Origin: Zanthoxylum bungeanum
Taxonomy: Eukaryota; Streptophyta; Magnoliopsida; Sapindales; Rutaceae
Direction: 5' to 3'
Assembly (NCBI GenBank): GCA_019454045.1
Contig: SKCR01037625.1
Location: forward strand, 1 to 64,000
Length of the DNA: 64,000 nucleotides
Positions 11,481 through 23,140 of the stretch are shown here, one piece after another. Below the pieces are notes generated by a model, which was given only the letters and a program-made list of their open reading frames with translations, had not been told where the DNA came from and made no database searches. Made by a program: the position numbers and the translations under genes. Positions within the stretch are counted from its first letter, which is position 1, and the number at the start of each line of letters is the position of its first letter.

Positions 11481-12042
11481 TGTTGGAAATTACTAATTGT
11501 ATGTTGAAATTATTAAGAGTTGTTAAATAACAACAATTAGTAATAATTTCATGTTAGAAATTATTAAGAGTTGTTAAATAACAACAATTACTAATAATCT
11601 TGGAAATTATTAAGTAACAACAAGAGTTGTTAATTAAATAATTAAGTAACAATAAGAGTTGTTCATTAAATAATTAAGTAACAACAATTAGTAAAATGTT
11701 AAATGGGGAACATATGGTACACCCATGATGATAACATTTTTGGAAGGGTTAGAGAAAATCATTATGCATCCAAATACATGTGATTGCATTGTAATCAATG
11801 CATGTGATTACATAGTAACTTGTTTTCCCTCCTATAAATAAGAGCATTTGCTTATTGAGTTAAACAATCAATTAAGTTTGATTAAGTGCATCTCTACAAG
11901 AAGAAAGGTATGCAATTGTGTTGTGATTAACTTAGGTTTATTTCAATTAGTTTGTAAATAAATCTAGGACTGGTAATACATATTTTGGTTAGATCATAAG
12001 AGGACAAATATGTAAATATATTAGGGATTACGTTTCCTAACA
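11481..12042 (+). mobile_element. Copia-type 5' LTR (element V), 562 bp
   Basis: The LTR begins TGTTGGAAAT and ends CCTAACA. It is followed at once by TGGTATCATGAGG (12044-12056), whose first eight bases match a tRNA-iMet primer site. Near its 5' end two direct units of about 51 bp (from 11506 and 11557) contain the inverted repeat GTTGTTAAATAACAAC. A promoter-like CCTATAAATAAG lies near 11831. No second LTR of this element is visible; its interior is interrupted at 12642 by element W. Confidence 0.75.
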
Positions 12043-12351
12043 TTGGTATCATGAGGTTAAATGAATGTATTCTAGTTATATTATACAAAAATTGCATGAA
12101 CATGTATGAATAATTAAGAAAATGCTTCTGTTTTTTGTTTTTACAAAAATGATTTTCTTCCAACTTTGGGCCGTAATAACTCTCTGTAGAAAATTGATAA
12201 TCGTATGTTCAACTATGTTTTGAAAAGTACGACATGAGATCTTCAATTTGGTATATCATTTGCTTAATTTAGATTAAAATTGAGAACGATATGGATCCTA
12301 GAAGTTGGCTAGATGAATATGTTTTTACCTAGAAAAATATTCCTAGAAGAG

Positions 12352-12545
12352 CCGTACTACATGTCATCCGATATTTAGAAAAGAGGACGACAAGTCGTCC
12401 GAATATTGTACAACAAGTCGTACGTTTATAATATATTTAATCGACATGTCATCCGAGTAAAAGATAGACGACAAGTCGTCTGACTCTTTAACAAAGAACC
12501 GACTTGTCATACGGTCACAGATCTCACGGACGACATGTCATCCGC
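12352..12545. repeat. Array of seven near-palindromes in the leader of element V
   Basis: Variants of GGACGACAAGTCGTCCG recur seven times about every 24-32 bp, at 12352-12370, 12385-12401, 12409-12424, 12441-12455, 12467-12483, 12499-12514 and 12529-12545. Some cores read GACAAGTC and others GACATGTC. They lie between the primer site and where gag would be expected. Confidence 0.8.
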
Positions 12546-13539
12546 TCGTGAAAGTTAACCGAGGCTGGCTGGCGCGTGAGAGCGTGTGAGGGTGAGTGGG
12601 AGCCCGTGGCCGGCGCGTGGAGGCGCGTAAGCCACTCCTATTGTTGGACAATTATGACCCATAACATCACTATTTGTACAGAACATTGTGTTGTTGTACA
12701 AATTAACTATGTGACTGTAGGACACAGAAACTGGGCGACTCATGCTGTTCTAGACTCAGGGCCTAGTTAGGAGTACGGAGTAGCCCACGGAGGACTAAAC
12801 CGGAGAATAAAGGAGTCGCCACCCGGTGTGAACCGGGAAAATGATTTAAGGCCGCACTCACCCCTCGTAAGGGAAGACCTCAAACCGTTGGGTTCGGAAT
12901 GGTCCCTTACTTATGTCACTTGTAATGAATGGATTTGTATAATTTTAACCAAGTCTACTCAACATACATGCCTAAACCTAAGTTCACATGCTTTGAAAGT
13001 AAAACAACATTACAACAATCTAATCATGCTTCAAATACAAATTTGAGTGAAATGAAACATGTGAGTCTTTTAAGTGGTACGGGGCGTTGTATCCCGAGTG
13101 CAAACCATACTACCGTCCATTCGGATTCGGCTATGGAATTTATGTCCGGGTTTCCATCCAATATACCACAAAAAGAATACACATTCCATTCACTCAAAAC
13201 CACATCACATACTAATTAATGACATTCATGCGACAGAAAAATAAATTACATGCAATTCTACGTTATTAATTTACATAACCTAAATTAATTAACATGTTAA
13301 ATTAATTATTTATGCTAAGCATTATTAAACACATATTCTAAGTCAATATTTCGTGTAAATAAATTGTAAATAACATCAAAACAAATATTCATGCTAAACA
13401 TATTTTCTAAATTATTATTTCATGTGAATAAATTCCATACAACACCAAGCTAATTATTCATGCTAAATGCCATAAAATGAATCTTCTAAATCATGATTTT
13501 TTGTAAATAAATTCAATAATAGGTGCCCTCAGGTCTTAC

Positions 13540-14340
13540 CTTTTTTGTCGCTGTTCGGAGGTGCGTTATACGGCCGTCGGAGGAGCTAAAACACCGTGAT
13601 TCCGCTGGTTCGCTGCTTTGACGTTTTCCTTCGCTGTTTCGCTCTTTTGCTTGCTGTTTTCACTTCGTTTCGATGCCGTTTTGCTGCCGTGTTTAGGCCA
13701 CTGGTTTGTGGTGGATTAGGGGGCTGTTTTGGTTAATTTGGAGGGGTATTGGACTGCCGTTTTCCCGGTTTCTCGAAGGTTTATAAGTGCAGTTTTTTAT
13801 TCACTGTTTTGGCGAATTGGGGACTGTTTGGGGTATGTGTGAGCTGCTGTTTTGGGCGAATTTCAGAGGGTTAATAAGGCAGTTTGTTCACTGGTTTGGG
13901 GGCTGAAATAAGGGTGGTTTGGGTGCAAGTTTCAGGGGTTAAATGGAGGCTAATTTGCGTGAACTGCAGAGGGTGATTGGGGGCTGTTTTGCGTGAAAAT
14001 AGGGCTGGAATAGGGCTGTTTTGCTGCTGGATTGGCGTGAGATGTTGGGCTGGAATGGAGTCAGTATGTGCGTGGAAATGAGGCTGAATGAGGAGGCTAA
14101 TTGGCGTGGAAATGAGGGCTGCAGTGGGGGCAGAATGTGCGTGTTTCAGGTCTTAAATGAGGCAGTGAATGGCTTGGAGATTAGGGCTGTATGGGCGTGA
14201 CTTGTAAGGGAAGTGAGGGGGGTGTTTTGATCTCCAAATGCTTAAGTGTTTGATCAATGTATGCTTGATATGTGCTAGGTGTTCCAAGGCAGAAAAATGT
14301 GTGTTTATATAGGCATTTGAGAGGGCATTAATTGGGTTGG
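13540..14340. repeat. G/T-rich degenerate short-repeat region in element U
   Basis: GGGCTG, GGCGTG and GCTGTTTTG strings recur throughout, with a strong excess of G and T over C and A on the plus strand. Spacing is irregular. No gene is present. Confidence 0.6.
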
Positions 14341-14361
14341 CAAGGTGATGTTGAAGGACAT

Positions 14362-14869
14362 TGTTGTAAATTCTTCAATTATAAAGGGCATTTATGTCTT
14401 TTGGATGGGAGAGGGGTGGTTACTAACCATGAAGGGTTACAACCCCACCCCAAGGGGTGCCCCTTTGGCACCCCTCCATGCCTTTATAAAGGACTCTTTC
14501 CCTCCAAATTTCAGAAGTTGAAAATAAGAAATAAATCAGAGATACAGACACTTGGTTTTCTTTTATTTTGAGAAGAGATCCACCATCTTCCTTGTTCAAA
14601 TACTTGTCTAGGAGTGCTCCTTGGACAAGAAGCATCCAAGTTATCCTGGGAGAACGTTGGCCAATTGGATCCTTAGAGCACCTGTGACGGGGCCAATAAG
14701 TTCTTAAGGACAGAGAACTTCTCGACTTGGACAATTTCAGTAACTTCTAGTTTCTTATTTTGTCTTTATATTGTTTTGGGTTTAGGGTTTTGCATATAGA
14801 TTTTGCTGTGAATTGATCTGTTGTTTTTGCATGCTAATTGTTGTTTAATGACACAAACTTTTGCTAACA
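14362..14869 (+). repeat. 5' LTR of Copia T
   Basis: 508 bp, TGTTGTAAAT..TTGCTAACA. A TTTATAAAGG TATA-like box lies at about 14481-14490. Position 14692-14708 (GCCAATAAGTTCTTAAG) is the exact complement of 14872-14888. Confidence 0.95.
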
Positions 14870-14871
14870 AT

Positions 14872-14888
14872 CTTAAGAACTTATTGGC
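14872..14888 (+). other. Putative self-primer binding site of Copia T
   Basis: CTTAAGAACTTATTGGC starts two bases after the LTR end. It is a perfect 17-nt reverse complement of 14692-14708 inside the same LTR, extending to about 20 pairs if two G:U pairs are allowed. It does not resemble the TGGTATCA tRNA-iMet site seen in elements V, W, X, Y and Z. Its position is where minus-strand DNA synthesis should start. Confidence 0.6.
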
Positions 14889-14967
14889 TCGTGTTATTAA
14901 ATAGTAATTTGCATGTTAGGGTTTTAATATTTTCTGGAAAATACGAACTGTGCATGAAAAACCCGTA

Positions 14968-15311
14968 GGGCGTTCGAACGCCCAACGCACGCGAAGGCTA
15001 AAAATTTGAATTCTTGTAAGAACGTTCGAACGCGTCTTCAAACGCACCTCGAACGAAAGCCTTCTGCCTTAGAACGTTCGAACGCGTACTAAACGCAATT
15101 CGAAGGCAAACTCTCTGGAATCATTCCGTTCGAACGCGTTCACGAACGCTATACGAACGTGAACTCTCTGGAATCATTCCGTTCGAACGCGTTATCAAAC
15201 GCTACTCGAACGTGAACTCTCTGGAAACACATCGTTCGAACTCGTTATCAAACGCAACACGAACGCACACACACTGGACAGTCTCGTTCGAACGTAGATA
15301 CGAACGCGACA
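14968..15311. repeat. Seven-unit, 52-bp tandem array with palindromic cores (leader of T)
   Basis: GTTCGAACG occurs at 14972, 15024, 15076, 15128, 15181, 15234 and 15286, a spacing of 52 or 53 bp. The first core extends to the perfect 16-bp palindrome GGGCGTTCGAACGCCC (14968-14983). Units also share 'AAACGC' and 'CGAACG' and, in the middle ones, CTCTCTGGAA. The array lies between the primer site and the gag start codon. Confidence 0.95.
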
Positions 15312-15655
15312 CTAACGAAATAGTCCTGTAATTCTTATAAACTGCAAACTTAAATAATATTAACTTAGTAAGTCATATACTGTTAACACATTAATCTTGG
15401 TAGTATAGATTTAAGTTATTATTAGGTTGTTCAATTATCACAAGCATACACATAGTGATAAAGTTGAAATTGTTTGATTGTTGCATAATTGGTTGAGAAT
15501 TTAAAGTGTAATAATACACAAGTAATTCCATCCAATCTTGATTGAATTATATATATCTACATTTGTCGTATATCACTTTGAACAAGATCATTCGTTGATC
15601 GTTGTGCAATTTGTCTTTCGTAGACTAATTGACCCTGTTGATTTTCCAGTTACAT

Positions 15656-18600
15656 ATGGCTAGCGGAAATATCACGGTACCGGTCTCTCATGGAGAAAAA
15701 CCGGAGAAATTTGGTGGGGCAAATTTCAAACAATGGCAGAGCAAGATGCTGTTCTACCTGACAACTCTCCAGTTGGCAAAATTCCTCAAAGATCCTCCGG
15801 GTCCTGTGGAGGGTGAATCCGAATTGGCCAAGGAAGAGCGAGAACAGACTTGGATGTCTGGAGACTTCTTATGCAAGAACTACCTTTTGGGTGGTCTTGA
15901 CAATACCCTGTACAATGTGTACCAACGCATGACTTCTGCGAAGATTCTCTGGGAATCTCTCGAGAAGAAGTATAAAACTGAAGATGCCGGACAAAAGAAA
16001 TTTGTCGTGGGTAGGTTCCTGGACTACAAAATGATAGATTCAAGGACGGTGATGTCTCAGTTGGGTGAACTGCAATTAATCATTCATGAAATACTGGATG
16101 AAGGAATGAAACTTTGTGAGACAATTCAAGTTGCCGCCATAATTGAAAAGTTGCCTCCATCATGGAAGGACTTCAGGAGCTATCTGAAACACAAAAAGAA
16201 GCAGATGAGCCTTGAAGACCTCAGTGTTCGATTGAGAATCGAGGAGGACAACAGGATGTCCGAGAAGGCCAGCTACAAGACTCTGGAGTCTAAGGCCAAC
16301 ATCATTGAAGGTGTAAAGGGTAGCAAAAAGAGAAAGAACAGTGGAGCTGACTCTGGGAACAAGAAGTTCAAGGGAAAATGCTACAACTGTGGTAAGAGCG
16401 GTCATATGTCAAAAGACTGCAGAAACAAGAAGTCTCAGGACAAGGGCAAGAAAAAGAAAAATGAGGCCCATGTCACTGAAGGCGAGCAGCTGACTGATGA
16501 TATCTCAGAGATGGAACTATCAGCAGTGGTAACTGAAGCCAACATAGTTGGGAATCCGAGAGAATGGTGGGTAGACACTGGGGCTACTCGTCATATCTGT
16601 GCAGACAGCAAGATGTTTTCCATGTACCAGAAGGTCGATGGCGGCGATCATCTGACAATGGGAAACTCGTCTACCTCTCAGGTGGTTGGACAAGGCACAG
16701 TGGTTCTGAAGATGACATCCGGAAAGGAGCTAACATTGAAAAATGTACTGCACGTTCCAGATATTCGGAAGAACTTGGTCTCGGGCTCTCTTCTTAGTAA
16801 GGCTGGTTTTAAGCTTGTTTTTGTTTCTGATAAGTTTGTAATGACAAAGAATGATATGTATGTAGGAAAAGGTTACCTGACTGAGGGCCTTTTTAAGCTA
16901 AATGTAATGACTGTTAACCGTGCTATTAATAAAGCTAGTTCGTCTGCTTATATTATTGTGTCACAAAATGTATGGCATGGGAGGTTAGGACATGTTAATT
17001 ATGATACTATGCGTAAATTAATTAACATGGACCTCATACCTAAATTTGCTATTGATGGCCAACATAAGTGTGAAGCATGTGTTGAAGCAAAAATGCATCG
17101 AACATCATTTCATTCTATAGAACGTAGTTCTGAACCGCTGGAACTTGTACATACCGATGTATGTGACATGAATATTGTGCAAACAAGAGGCGGTAAAAAG
17201 TACTTTGTCACTTTTATCGATGACAGCACAAGATTCTGTTATGTGTACTTGCTGAGAAGCAAAGCTGAAGCAATTGAGAGCTTCGTACACTATAAGAACG
17301 AAGTTGAAAACCAACTTGGCAAGAATATCAAAAGAATCAGGAGTGATAGAGGCGGTGAATACGTTTCACCATTCGGTGAATATTGTTCTGTGCACGGAAT
17401 TATTCACGAAACCACTGCTCTTTATTCTCCTCAACAGAACGGAATTGCGGAACGCAAAAACCGAACGTTGAAGGAAATGATGAACGCCATGTTGACAAGT
17501 TCGGGACTACCCCAGAACTTGTGGGGGGAAGCTCTGCTTTCCGCGAACTACGTTCTTAACAAACTTCCTCACAGAAGGTTGGACAAGACACCATATGAGT
17601 TGTGGAAATGTTTCGTGCCTTCCTACAAATACCTCAAAGTGTGGGGGTGTCTTGCCAAAGTAATGGTTCCTAAACCTAAGAAGGTTAAAATAGGACCAAA
17701 AACTGTTGACTGTATATTCATTGGATATGCTCGCAACAGTAGTGCGTATCGATTCCTGGTACACAAGTCGGAGATTCCTGACATCAATCCGGAAATGATA
17801 ATTGAGTCAAGGAATGCGACATTTTTTGAAGAGATGTTTCCTTGTAAGGAAAGACAGCGCACAGTGTCTCTCAAAAGAACGACCAACGCTGTCAAGGACA
17901 GTGATCAGGTTGACCTAGAATCAGATAAACGTATTGATACTGAGACAATCGAGCCTAGACGTAGCAAAAGAGCTAGAACGTCTAAGTCGTTTGGTCCCGA
18001 TTTTCTGACATACCTGTTAGAAAATGAGCCTCAAAGCTATAAAGAAGCTATGTCTTCTCCTGAGGCACCTCTTTGGAAAGAGGCGATAAATAGTGAGATT
18101 GATTCAATCCTACAAAACCATACTTGGGAGTTGGTTGATCTTCCACCAGGTTGTAAGCCATTGGGCTACAAATGGATATTCAAAAGGAAGATGAAAACGG
18201 ATGGATCAATAGATAAGTACAAGGCAAGACTTGTCATAAAAGGTTATAGACAAAAAGAAGGCCTTGATTACTTTGACACCTATTCACCTGTGACTCGTAT
18301 CACGTCGATAAGAATGCTCATAGCCATAGCAGCTATATTTGGTCATAAAATACATCAAATGGATGTAAAGACGGCATTCTTGAATGGTGAATTGGATGAA
18401 GAAATTTACATGGAACAACCAGAAGGGTTTTGTGCTCCTGGAAAAGAACAGAAGGTGTGCAAACTTGTAAAATCCTTGTATGGATTAAAACAAGCACCGA
18501 AACAATGGCATGAGAAATTTGACAAAGAAATGTTGTCAAATGGGTTCAAAACCAATGAGTGTGATAAGTGTGTATACACTAAAACAACTCAAAAGGGATA

Positions 18601-19432
18601 TGTCATTGTGTGTCTCTATGTAGACGATATGCTGATAATTGGTAGTAATCATGAAATGATTCAGTCTACCAAAAACGTGTTATCCAGCAGATTTGATATG
18701 AAAGATATGGGGATAGCTGATGTAATCCTAGGGATTAAGATTTCTAGGACATCAGACGGATATATATTTTCACAGACTCATTATATTGAGAAGATACTCG
18801 ATAAATATATCAAAGGGGATCTAAATGTAGCTAGAACCCCTGTAGACCTAACTCTTCATTTATCAAAGAATACTGGTTCAAGCGTATCGCAACTAGAGTA
18901 TTCGAGAATCATCGGAAGTCTGATGTATCTCACGAATTGCACACGACCTGATATCGCTCAAGCTGTGAATCGGCTTAGCAGATATACGAGCAATCCAGGA
19001 CACAACCACTGGAAAGCCATAGTAAGAGTTTTGAGGTATCTGCGTGAAACTTCAAAATATGGGCTACATTACGAGAGATATCCTGCTGTACTAGAGGGTT
19101 ACAGCGATGCTAACTGGATATCTGATACGGTGGATTCCAAATCCACGAGTGGATTTGTTTTCACACTTGGTAATGCAGCCGTGTCATGGAAATCCTCGAG
19201 GCAAACGTGTATTGCCCGGTCTACTATGGAATCAGAATTCATAGCGTTAGACAAAACAGCGGAAGAAGCAGAATGGCTTAGAAACTTCCTGGAGGATATT
19301 CCTAGTTGGCCCAAACCGGTGCCAGCGATTAGCATACATTGTGATAGCCAATCGGCAATTGGGAGAGCCCAAAATACAATGTATAATGGTAAGTCTCGAC
19401 ACATACGTCGGAGACATAATACCATACGTTAA
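15656..19432 (+). CDS. Copia gag-pol polyprotein of element T, RNase H truncated by a stop
   Basis: The frame is open from 15629; the ATG at 15656 ([20 protein letters not shown]) is the likely start because gag similarity begins there. Order: gag, zinc knuckle [14 protein letters not shown] (about residue 241), aspartic protease [12 protein letters not shown] (about 303), and integrase. The integrase has an H-H-C-C finger ending CEAC, the core FIDDSTRF and SDRGGEY, and AERKNRT carrying the catalytic Glu. Reverse transcriptase follows, with [20 protein letters not shown] and YVDDM (about 987), then RNase H (SDANW). A TAA at 19430-19432 replaces the expected Glu codon. The same frame then runs on for 44 codons to TAA 19565-19567, encoding the normal RNase H tail (ADPLTKGL). 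So one substitution truncates an otherwise intact polyprotein. Integrase before RT marks Ty1/copia; I leave the lineage open. Confidence 0.95.
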   Translation: MASGNITVPVSHGEKPEKFGGANFKQWQSKMLFYLTTLQLAKFLKDPPGPVEGESELAKEEREQTWMSGDFLCKNYLLGGLDNTLYNVYQRMTSAKILWESLEKKYKTEDAGQKKFVVGRFLDYKMIDSRTVMSQLGELQLIIHEILDEGMKLCETIQVAAIIEKLPPSWKDFRSYLKHKKKQMSLEDLSVRLRIEEDNRMSEKASYKTLESKANIIEGVKGSKKRKNSGADSGNKKFKGKCYNCGKSGHMSKDCRNKKSQDKGKKKKNEAHVTEGEQLTDDISEMELSAVVTEANIVGNPREWWVDTGATRHICADSKMFSMYQKVDGGDHLTMGNSSTSQVVGQGTVVLKMTSGKELTLKNVLHVPDIRKNLVSGSLLSKAGFKLVFVSDKFVMTKNDMYVGKGYLTEGLFKLNVMTVNRAINKASSSAYIIVSQNVWHGRLGHVNYDTMRKLINMDLIPKFAIDGQHKCEACVEAKMHRTSFHSIERSSEPLELVHTDVCDMNIVQTRGGKKYFVTFIDDSTRFCYVYLLRSKAEAIESFVHYKNEVENQLGKNIKRIRSDRGGEYVSPFGEYCSVHGIIHETTALYSPQQNGIAERKNRTLKEMMNAMLTSSGLPQNLWGEALLSANYVLNKLPHRRLDKTPYELWKCFVPSYKYLKVWGCLAKVMVPKPKKVKIGPKTVDCIFIGYARNSSAYRFLVHKSEIPDINPEMIIESRNATFFEEMFPCKERQRTVSLKRTTNAVKDSDQVDLESDKRIDTETIEPRRSKRARTSKSFGPDFLTYLLENEPQSYKEAMSSPEAPLWKEAINSEIDSILQNHTWELVDLPPGCKPLGYKWIFKRKMKTDGSIDKYKARLVIKGYRQKEGLDYFDTYSPVTRITSIRMLIAIAAIFGHKIHQMDVKTAFLNGELDEEIYMEQPEGFCAPGKEQKVCKLVKSLYGLKQAPKQWHEKFDKEMLSNGFKTNECDKCVYTKTTQKGYVIVCLYVDDMLIIGSNHEMIQSTKNVLSSRFDMKDMGIADVILGIKISRTSDGYIFSQTHYIEKILDKYIKGDLNVARTPVDLTLHLSKNTGSSVSQLEYSRIIGSLMYLTNCTRPDIAQAVNRLSRYTSNPGHNHWKAIVRVLRYLRETSKYGLHYERYPAVLEGYSDANWISDTVDSKSTSGFVFTLGNAAVSWKSSRQTCIARSTMESEFIALDKTAEEAEWLRNFLEDIPSWPKPVPAISIHCDSQSAIGRAQNTMYNGKSRHIRRRHNTIR

Positions 19433-19567
19433 CTGCTCTCAAGTGGCATAATAACGATCGATTATGTCAGGTCGAAGGAAAACCTAGCGGATCCACTAAC
19501 TAAAGGTTTACCTCGAGAGCAAGTTGAGAAGTCATCGAGGGGAATGGGCTTGAAGCCTATAATCTAA

Positions 19568-20145
19568 GAATTGTCACTGTGGAAACCCAACCTAGTTGAC
19601 TGGAGATCCCAAGATCTAGGTTCAAAAGGGACAACATAAACTTTGTGCAATTCAAAACAAGCACTGAAGAGTTTCGTACTCTTTCCCATTCCGTGGATGA
19701 CGCTGAGTGCTGTCTGTCATTAGTGAGGATAAGCTTTGGCTTTTAATGATCACTATATTAGGAGATGAGTCCTAATGGGGGTAAAGACAGATGACCTCTT
19801 CATAGTAGATCACCTATTTCAAGTAAGAAGTGAGGCCGCTTCCATGGGAACCTTTAAAGGCGGGTTACCCTAGAGTGCTTGATGAATCCAGGACTGTTGT
19901 TCAGGGCCAAAATGAACACAACCGTAGAACGGGAAAATGGTCGAATTAAAGCTGTGTGTTGGCAATTGTCTTGGTTTACACCAACGGCAGAACAGTTCAA
20001 GACTATGGGTCACTGGTTTGCCTAGTAAATCCGATTGTCATTCACTAGGAAAGGTTCAAGGCGAAAGCTACCTATTTCGATGCAGTTTTAGCTCACGGTA
20101 TCTCTCTCACGTGTCTGAATGAATAATTGAAGAATTGTGGGGGAT
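19568..20145 (+). other. 3' untranslated part and polypurine tract of Copia T
   Basis: This is non-coding sequence between the original stop and the 3' LTR. It ends in TTGTGGGGGAT, the polypurine tract for plus-strand priming. Nothing else is recognised. Confidence 0.75.
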
Positions 20146-20653
20146 TGTTGTAAATTCTTCAATTATAAAGGGCATTTATGTCTTTTGGATGGGAGAGGGG
20201 TGGTTACTAACCATGAAGGGTTACAACCCCACCCCAAGGGGTGCCCCTTTGGCACCCCTCCATGCCTTTATAAATGACTCTTTCCCTCCAAATTTCAGAA
20301 GTTGAAAATAAGAAATAAATCAGAGATACAGACACTTGGTTTTCTTTTGTTTTGAGAAGAGATCCACCATCTTCCTTGTTCAAATACTTGTCTAGGAGTG
20401 CTCCTTGGACAAGAAGCATCCAAGTTATCCTGGGAGAACGTTGGCCAATTGGATCCTTAGAGCACCTGTGACGGGGCCAATAAGTTCTTAAGGACAGAGA
20501 ACTTCTCGACTTGGACAATTTCAGTAACTTCTAGTTTCTTATTTTGTCTTTATATTGTTTTGGGTTTAGGGTTTTGCATATAGATTTTGCTGTGAATTGA
20601 TCTGTTGTTTTTGCATGCTAATTGTTGTTTAATGACACAAACGTTTGCTAACA
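20146..20653 (+). repeat. 3' LTR of Copia T
   Basis: 508 bp, with three differences from the 5' LTR: in TATAAATGAC, TCTTTTGTTTT and ACGTTTGCTAACA. It is followed by the target duplication GACAT. Confidence 0.95.
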
Positions 20654-20658
20654 GACAT

Positions 20659-21248
20659 TTATTAGGTTGGCAAACTTTGTTGAAAATTGGTGAAAGGTTG
20701 ATGTAATTGTGATGACTTTGTTGAAAATGTCTAAAGATGGATATTAATGATGTTGAAAATAAATAAAATGAGTGTTATAAGGTCTTGGACGTGGGGTTTA
20801 CTAATAAATGGTGTGGGGATGACCTAATTAATGCCTTGGAAAATTGATGTCAAGGTAAAGACTTGGTCAAAGGTTAAAAACAAGCTTGGTAGATGGGTGA
20901 ATCTTGTTTGAATAGTGCTTGGAGGGGTAAAAATGGTGTCATGGGCGTGGGCTTCTTGCTTGGTGGGCTTGGTGCTTGGTTTATTTTGGTTTCATGGGCT
21001 TTGGATGTGGTTTTAGGTGTTTAGGTGGGCTTGGAAGGGTTTGTGGTGATTTTGGGCCAAGGATATGCCTCGAAACGAAGATCTAACAAGCGAACTCAGA
21101 GCGAACTTAGCGAAATAATTCCAAAATAATATGTCAACTCTTGACTTCTCATTCCAACGACTGTATTCTGCGACCTCCACGACTAAAAGGCGGTGCCTCC
21201 TTACGAGACTCATCATTGGGCTCGGTATGCAAAAATGCAATGCCTACA
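20659..21248. other. Right-hand part of element U, no gene
   Basis: This is the continuation of U after the nested Copia. Repeated TTGGTGGGCTTGG-like strings occur at 20945-21045. No reading frame is convincing. Confidence 0.6.
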
Positions 21249-22843
21249 GTGACAAAGGAACTTGCTTTTTTATCATTTGTAGTTGGATTACCGGGATATA
21301 TAAATGATAAAAGTCCATATGATTAGTTCCAGATTAATAAGATATGAGACGATATTAATCCACTAAGGTTTAACCATTAAATATCCCTAGTCATAGTATT
21401 ATCGAGATTGGACATCGATAATGCGGAATAGGCTAGTATTACACTTGTGCGTGTTATGGGAGCATAACAGCATAGTTCACATATATTTGGGTATTGGATA
21501 CTCATGCAAGTGTAATAGGAGGTTTTGTTTACCGATGGTACGGAAAAATGTTCGCTCTGGATAGACCCCTCAGAATCCTTTTGGTAGTATGACTATGTGT
21601 ATATGGGAGTCCGACTCAGGGTAGGTGTATTTGGTTTTAACCTGAGACTTGCATCGCTAATACTTGCGACAATCAATATACTTTGGTTTTGGTCATCCGG
21701 GGCTTTAACAGGTTCTGTGTATGCCTCTTCTAGGTATATTGAGAATCGTAGTGTTTTGGGTGTGATGTCAAGATGGAAGTATCACTCCAGTCATATGGAG
21801 ATGATGATCACATAAGATACGGAACTAGTACTCTTGTATGCTGCAGCTATCGGGATAATATGACAAGGTCATGATTATCCGATTATAGAGACTAGTTACC
21901 AGAGATCCGATATATGCTTCATACGGGGCAGACACAATTCCAGCCCCAGGCATAGCACGTGACATTCGATACTTGACCGTCGTAATCACACACGTATAAC
22001 GCAAGCGCACGTATCGTTTAAGTAGTATAAAAAATATCGATCCCACGAGGACTTAATATCTATTCTATTAATTTTATGAGGTCAAGTGATTACTAATATC
22101 TAACAAGTTGTTTGAAAGGATAATGATGATTCTAAATTTAAAACAAGTAAAAGAAATTGAGAGTAGATTAATGAGAATTAAAACTATCTAGGGTTGTGAA
22201 TTCTTCCAATATTAATTAAAAGATGAAGTAGTTAAATCATAGTTCGGTAAATATTGATTTATTAATCTGGAATATTAAATTATGTAAAAGCCTCTTCCGA
22301 TGGTCATTTACAAATACCTAGTTTAATTCAATTGAATCATATGTCTATGTCAACCAAATTACCTAGATTCATTAAGTTTGAATTCCAATTATGATTACCC
22401 CCGCCCAACAGGTATATTCCTATCCTGTAAGGAAATCTATTAAAGGTTTATCTATCCTTAAAGAAGATCGTGGGTTGTTGAGTATAAGGTCTTTAAACTT
22501 AAAGTCCCTATGTGTAGTTCATTTTAGGTTTATCTACTCAATTTTATTAGTGATCAGTTCATAAAAAGGCATTAAAATTATGACTCAACAAATAACTCTT
22601 TAATTACCCAAACTATAATCTAACCCTTTTTAAAACCGGTGATATTAGATTTTATCACAACCCTAGATATTTAATTTAGTTACAACACATAGCTAAAGCT
22701 GATATAAACTTAAAAGACATAAAATGAAATTACTGAAAAGTAATAAAAAGAAATGCTAAGGTAAAATGAATTAACTTCTACTATTCACTATTTGGATATC
22801 TCCCATAAAATAATATATATAATCTTGTGATATTTTAAATCAA

Positions 22844-23009
22844 CTGTCCGGAATGGCGGTATCCTGATTATGTCAAATTCAAAAATACCAGCCATAAGAC
22901 GGAACAGAAATATAAACTTAAACCAACCGTCCAGTATGGCGGTATCCTCATTAAGTCAAGTTTAACCAATTTAAATTGAATAACCAACCGTCCGGAATGG
23001 CGGTATCCT
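22844..23009. repeat. Three-copy repeat inside the Athila-like LTR
   Basis: CTGTCCGGAATGGCGGTATC, CCGTCCAGTATGGCGGTATC and CCGTCCGGAATGGCGGTATC are spaced 80 and 59 bp apart. They are matched at about 33243-33410 in the 5' LTR. They lie downstream of the TATA box on the minus strand, so they would be in the transcript. Confidence 0.8.
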
Positions 23010-23140
23010 TTATTAATTCAGGTTTTAAATAGTTTATATATTATATTTTAAGGGAGATTAATCTAAATAGCAAAAGTAAAAGAATTACCTTTTTACCTCA
23101 TCACGGAGAAGTTAGCTCCTCATGGATGAATGAAAACTAC

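Larger units (their letters stand above)
14362..20653 (+). mobile_element. Young Ty1/copia retrotransposon T, complete with both LTRs
   Basis: The two LTRs, 14362-14869 and 20146-20653, are both 508 bp and differ at three positions that I can see. The target duplication is GACAT (14357-14361 and 20654-20658). A purine-rich tract (TTGTGGGGGAT) precedes the 3' LTR. A single long frame encodes gag-pol. The expected tRNA-iMet primer site is absent after the 5' LTR; instead there is a complement to the LTR itself. The near-identity of the LTRs implies a recent insertion. It is nested in element U. Confidence 0.95.
12716..21248. mobile_element. Element U: solo-LTR-like insertion TGTAGG..CCTACA
   Basis: The ends are TGTAGGACACAG and GCATTGCATG-like sequence closing in CCTACA. 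They are flanked by a perfect 5-bp duplication GTGAC (12711-12715 and 21249-21253). The uninterrupted target is seen at 49312-49813. Without the nested Copia T it is about 2.24 kb, with no coding capacity and no internal LTR pair, which fits a solo LTR. A GGAGTCGCCACC string near one end recalls Tat/Ogre-type Gypsy LTRs, but that assignment is weak and the orientation is uncertain. Confidence 0.75.

Noticed and set aside
14423..14734. Minus-strand 103-codon frame in the T LTR (and its twin at 20207-20518)
   Set aside because: It lies inside the LTR in both copies, antisense to the element, with no recognisable domain.
14968..15311. Regular 52-bp repeats as a CRISPR array
   Set aside because: The window is plant nuclear DNA. 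The units are tandem without unique spacers, and they sit in a retrotransposon leader.
19432..19567. Separate small gene after the Copia stop
   Set aside because: The 44 codons are the normal end of RNase H in the same frame, cut off by one substitution.
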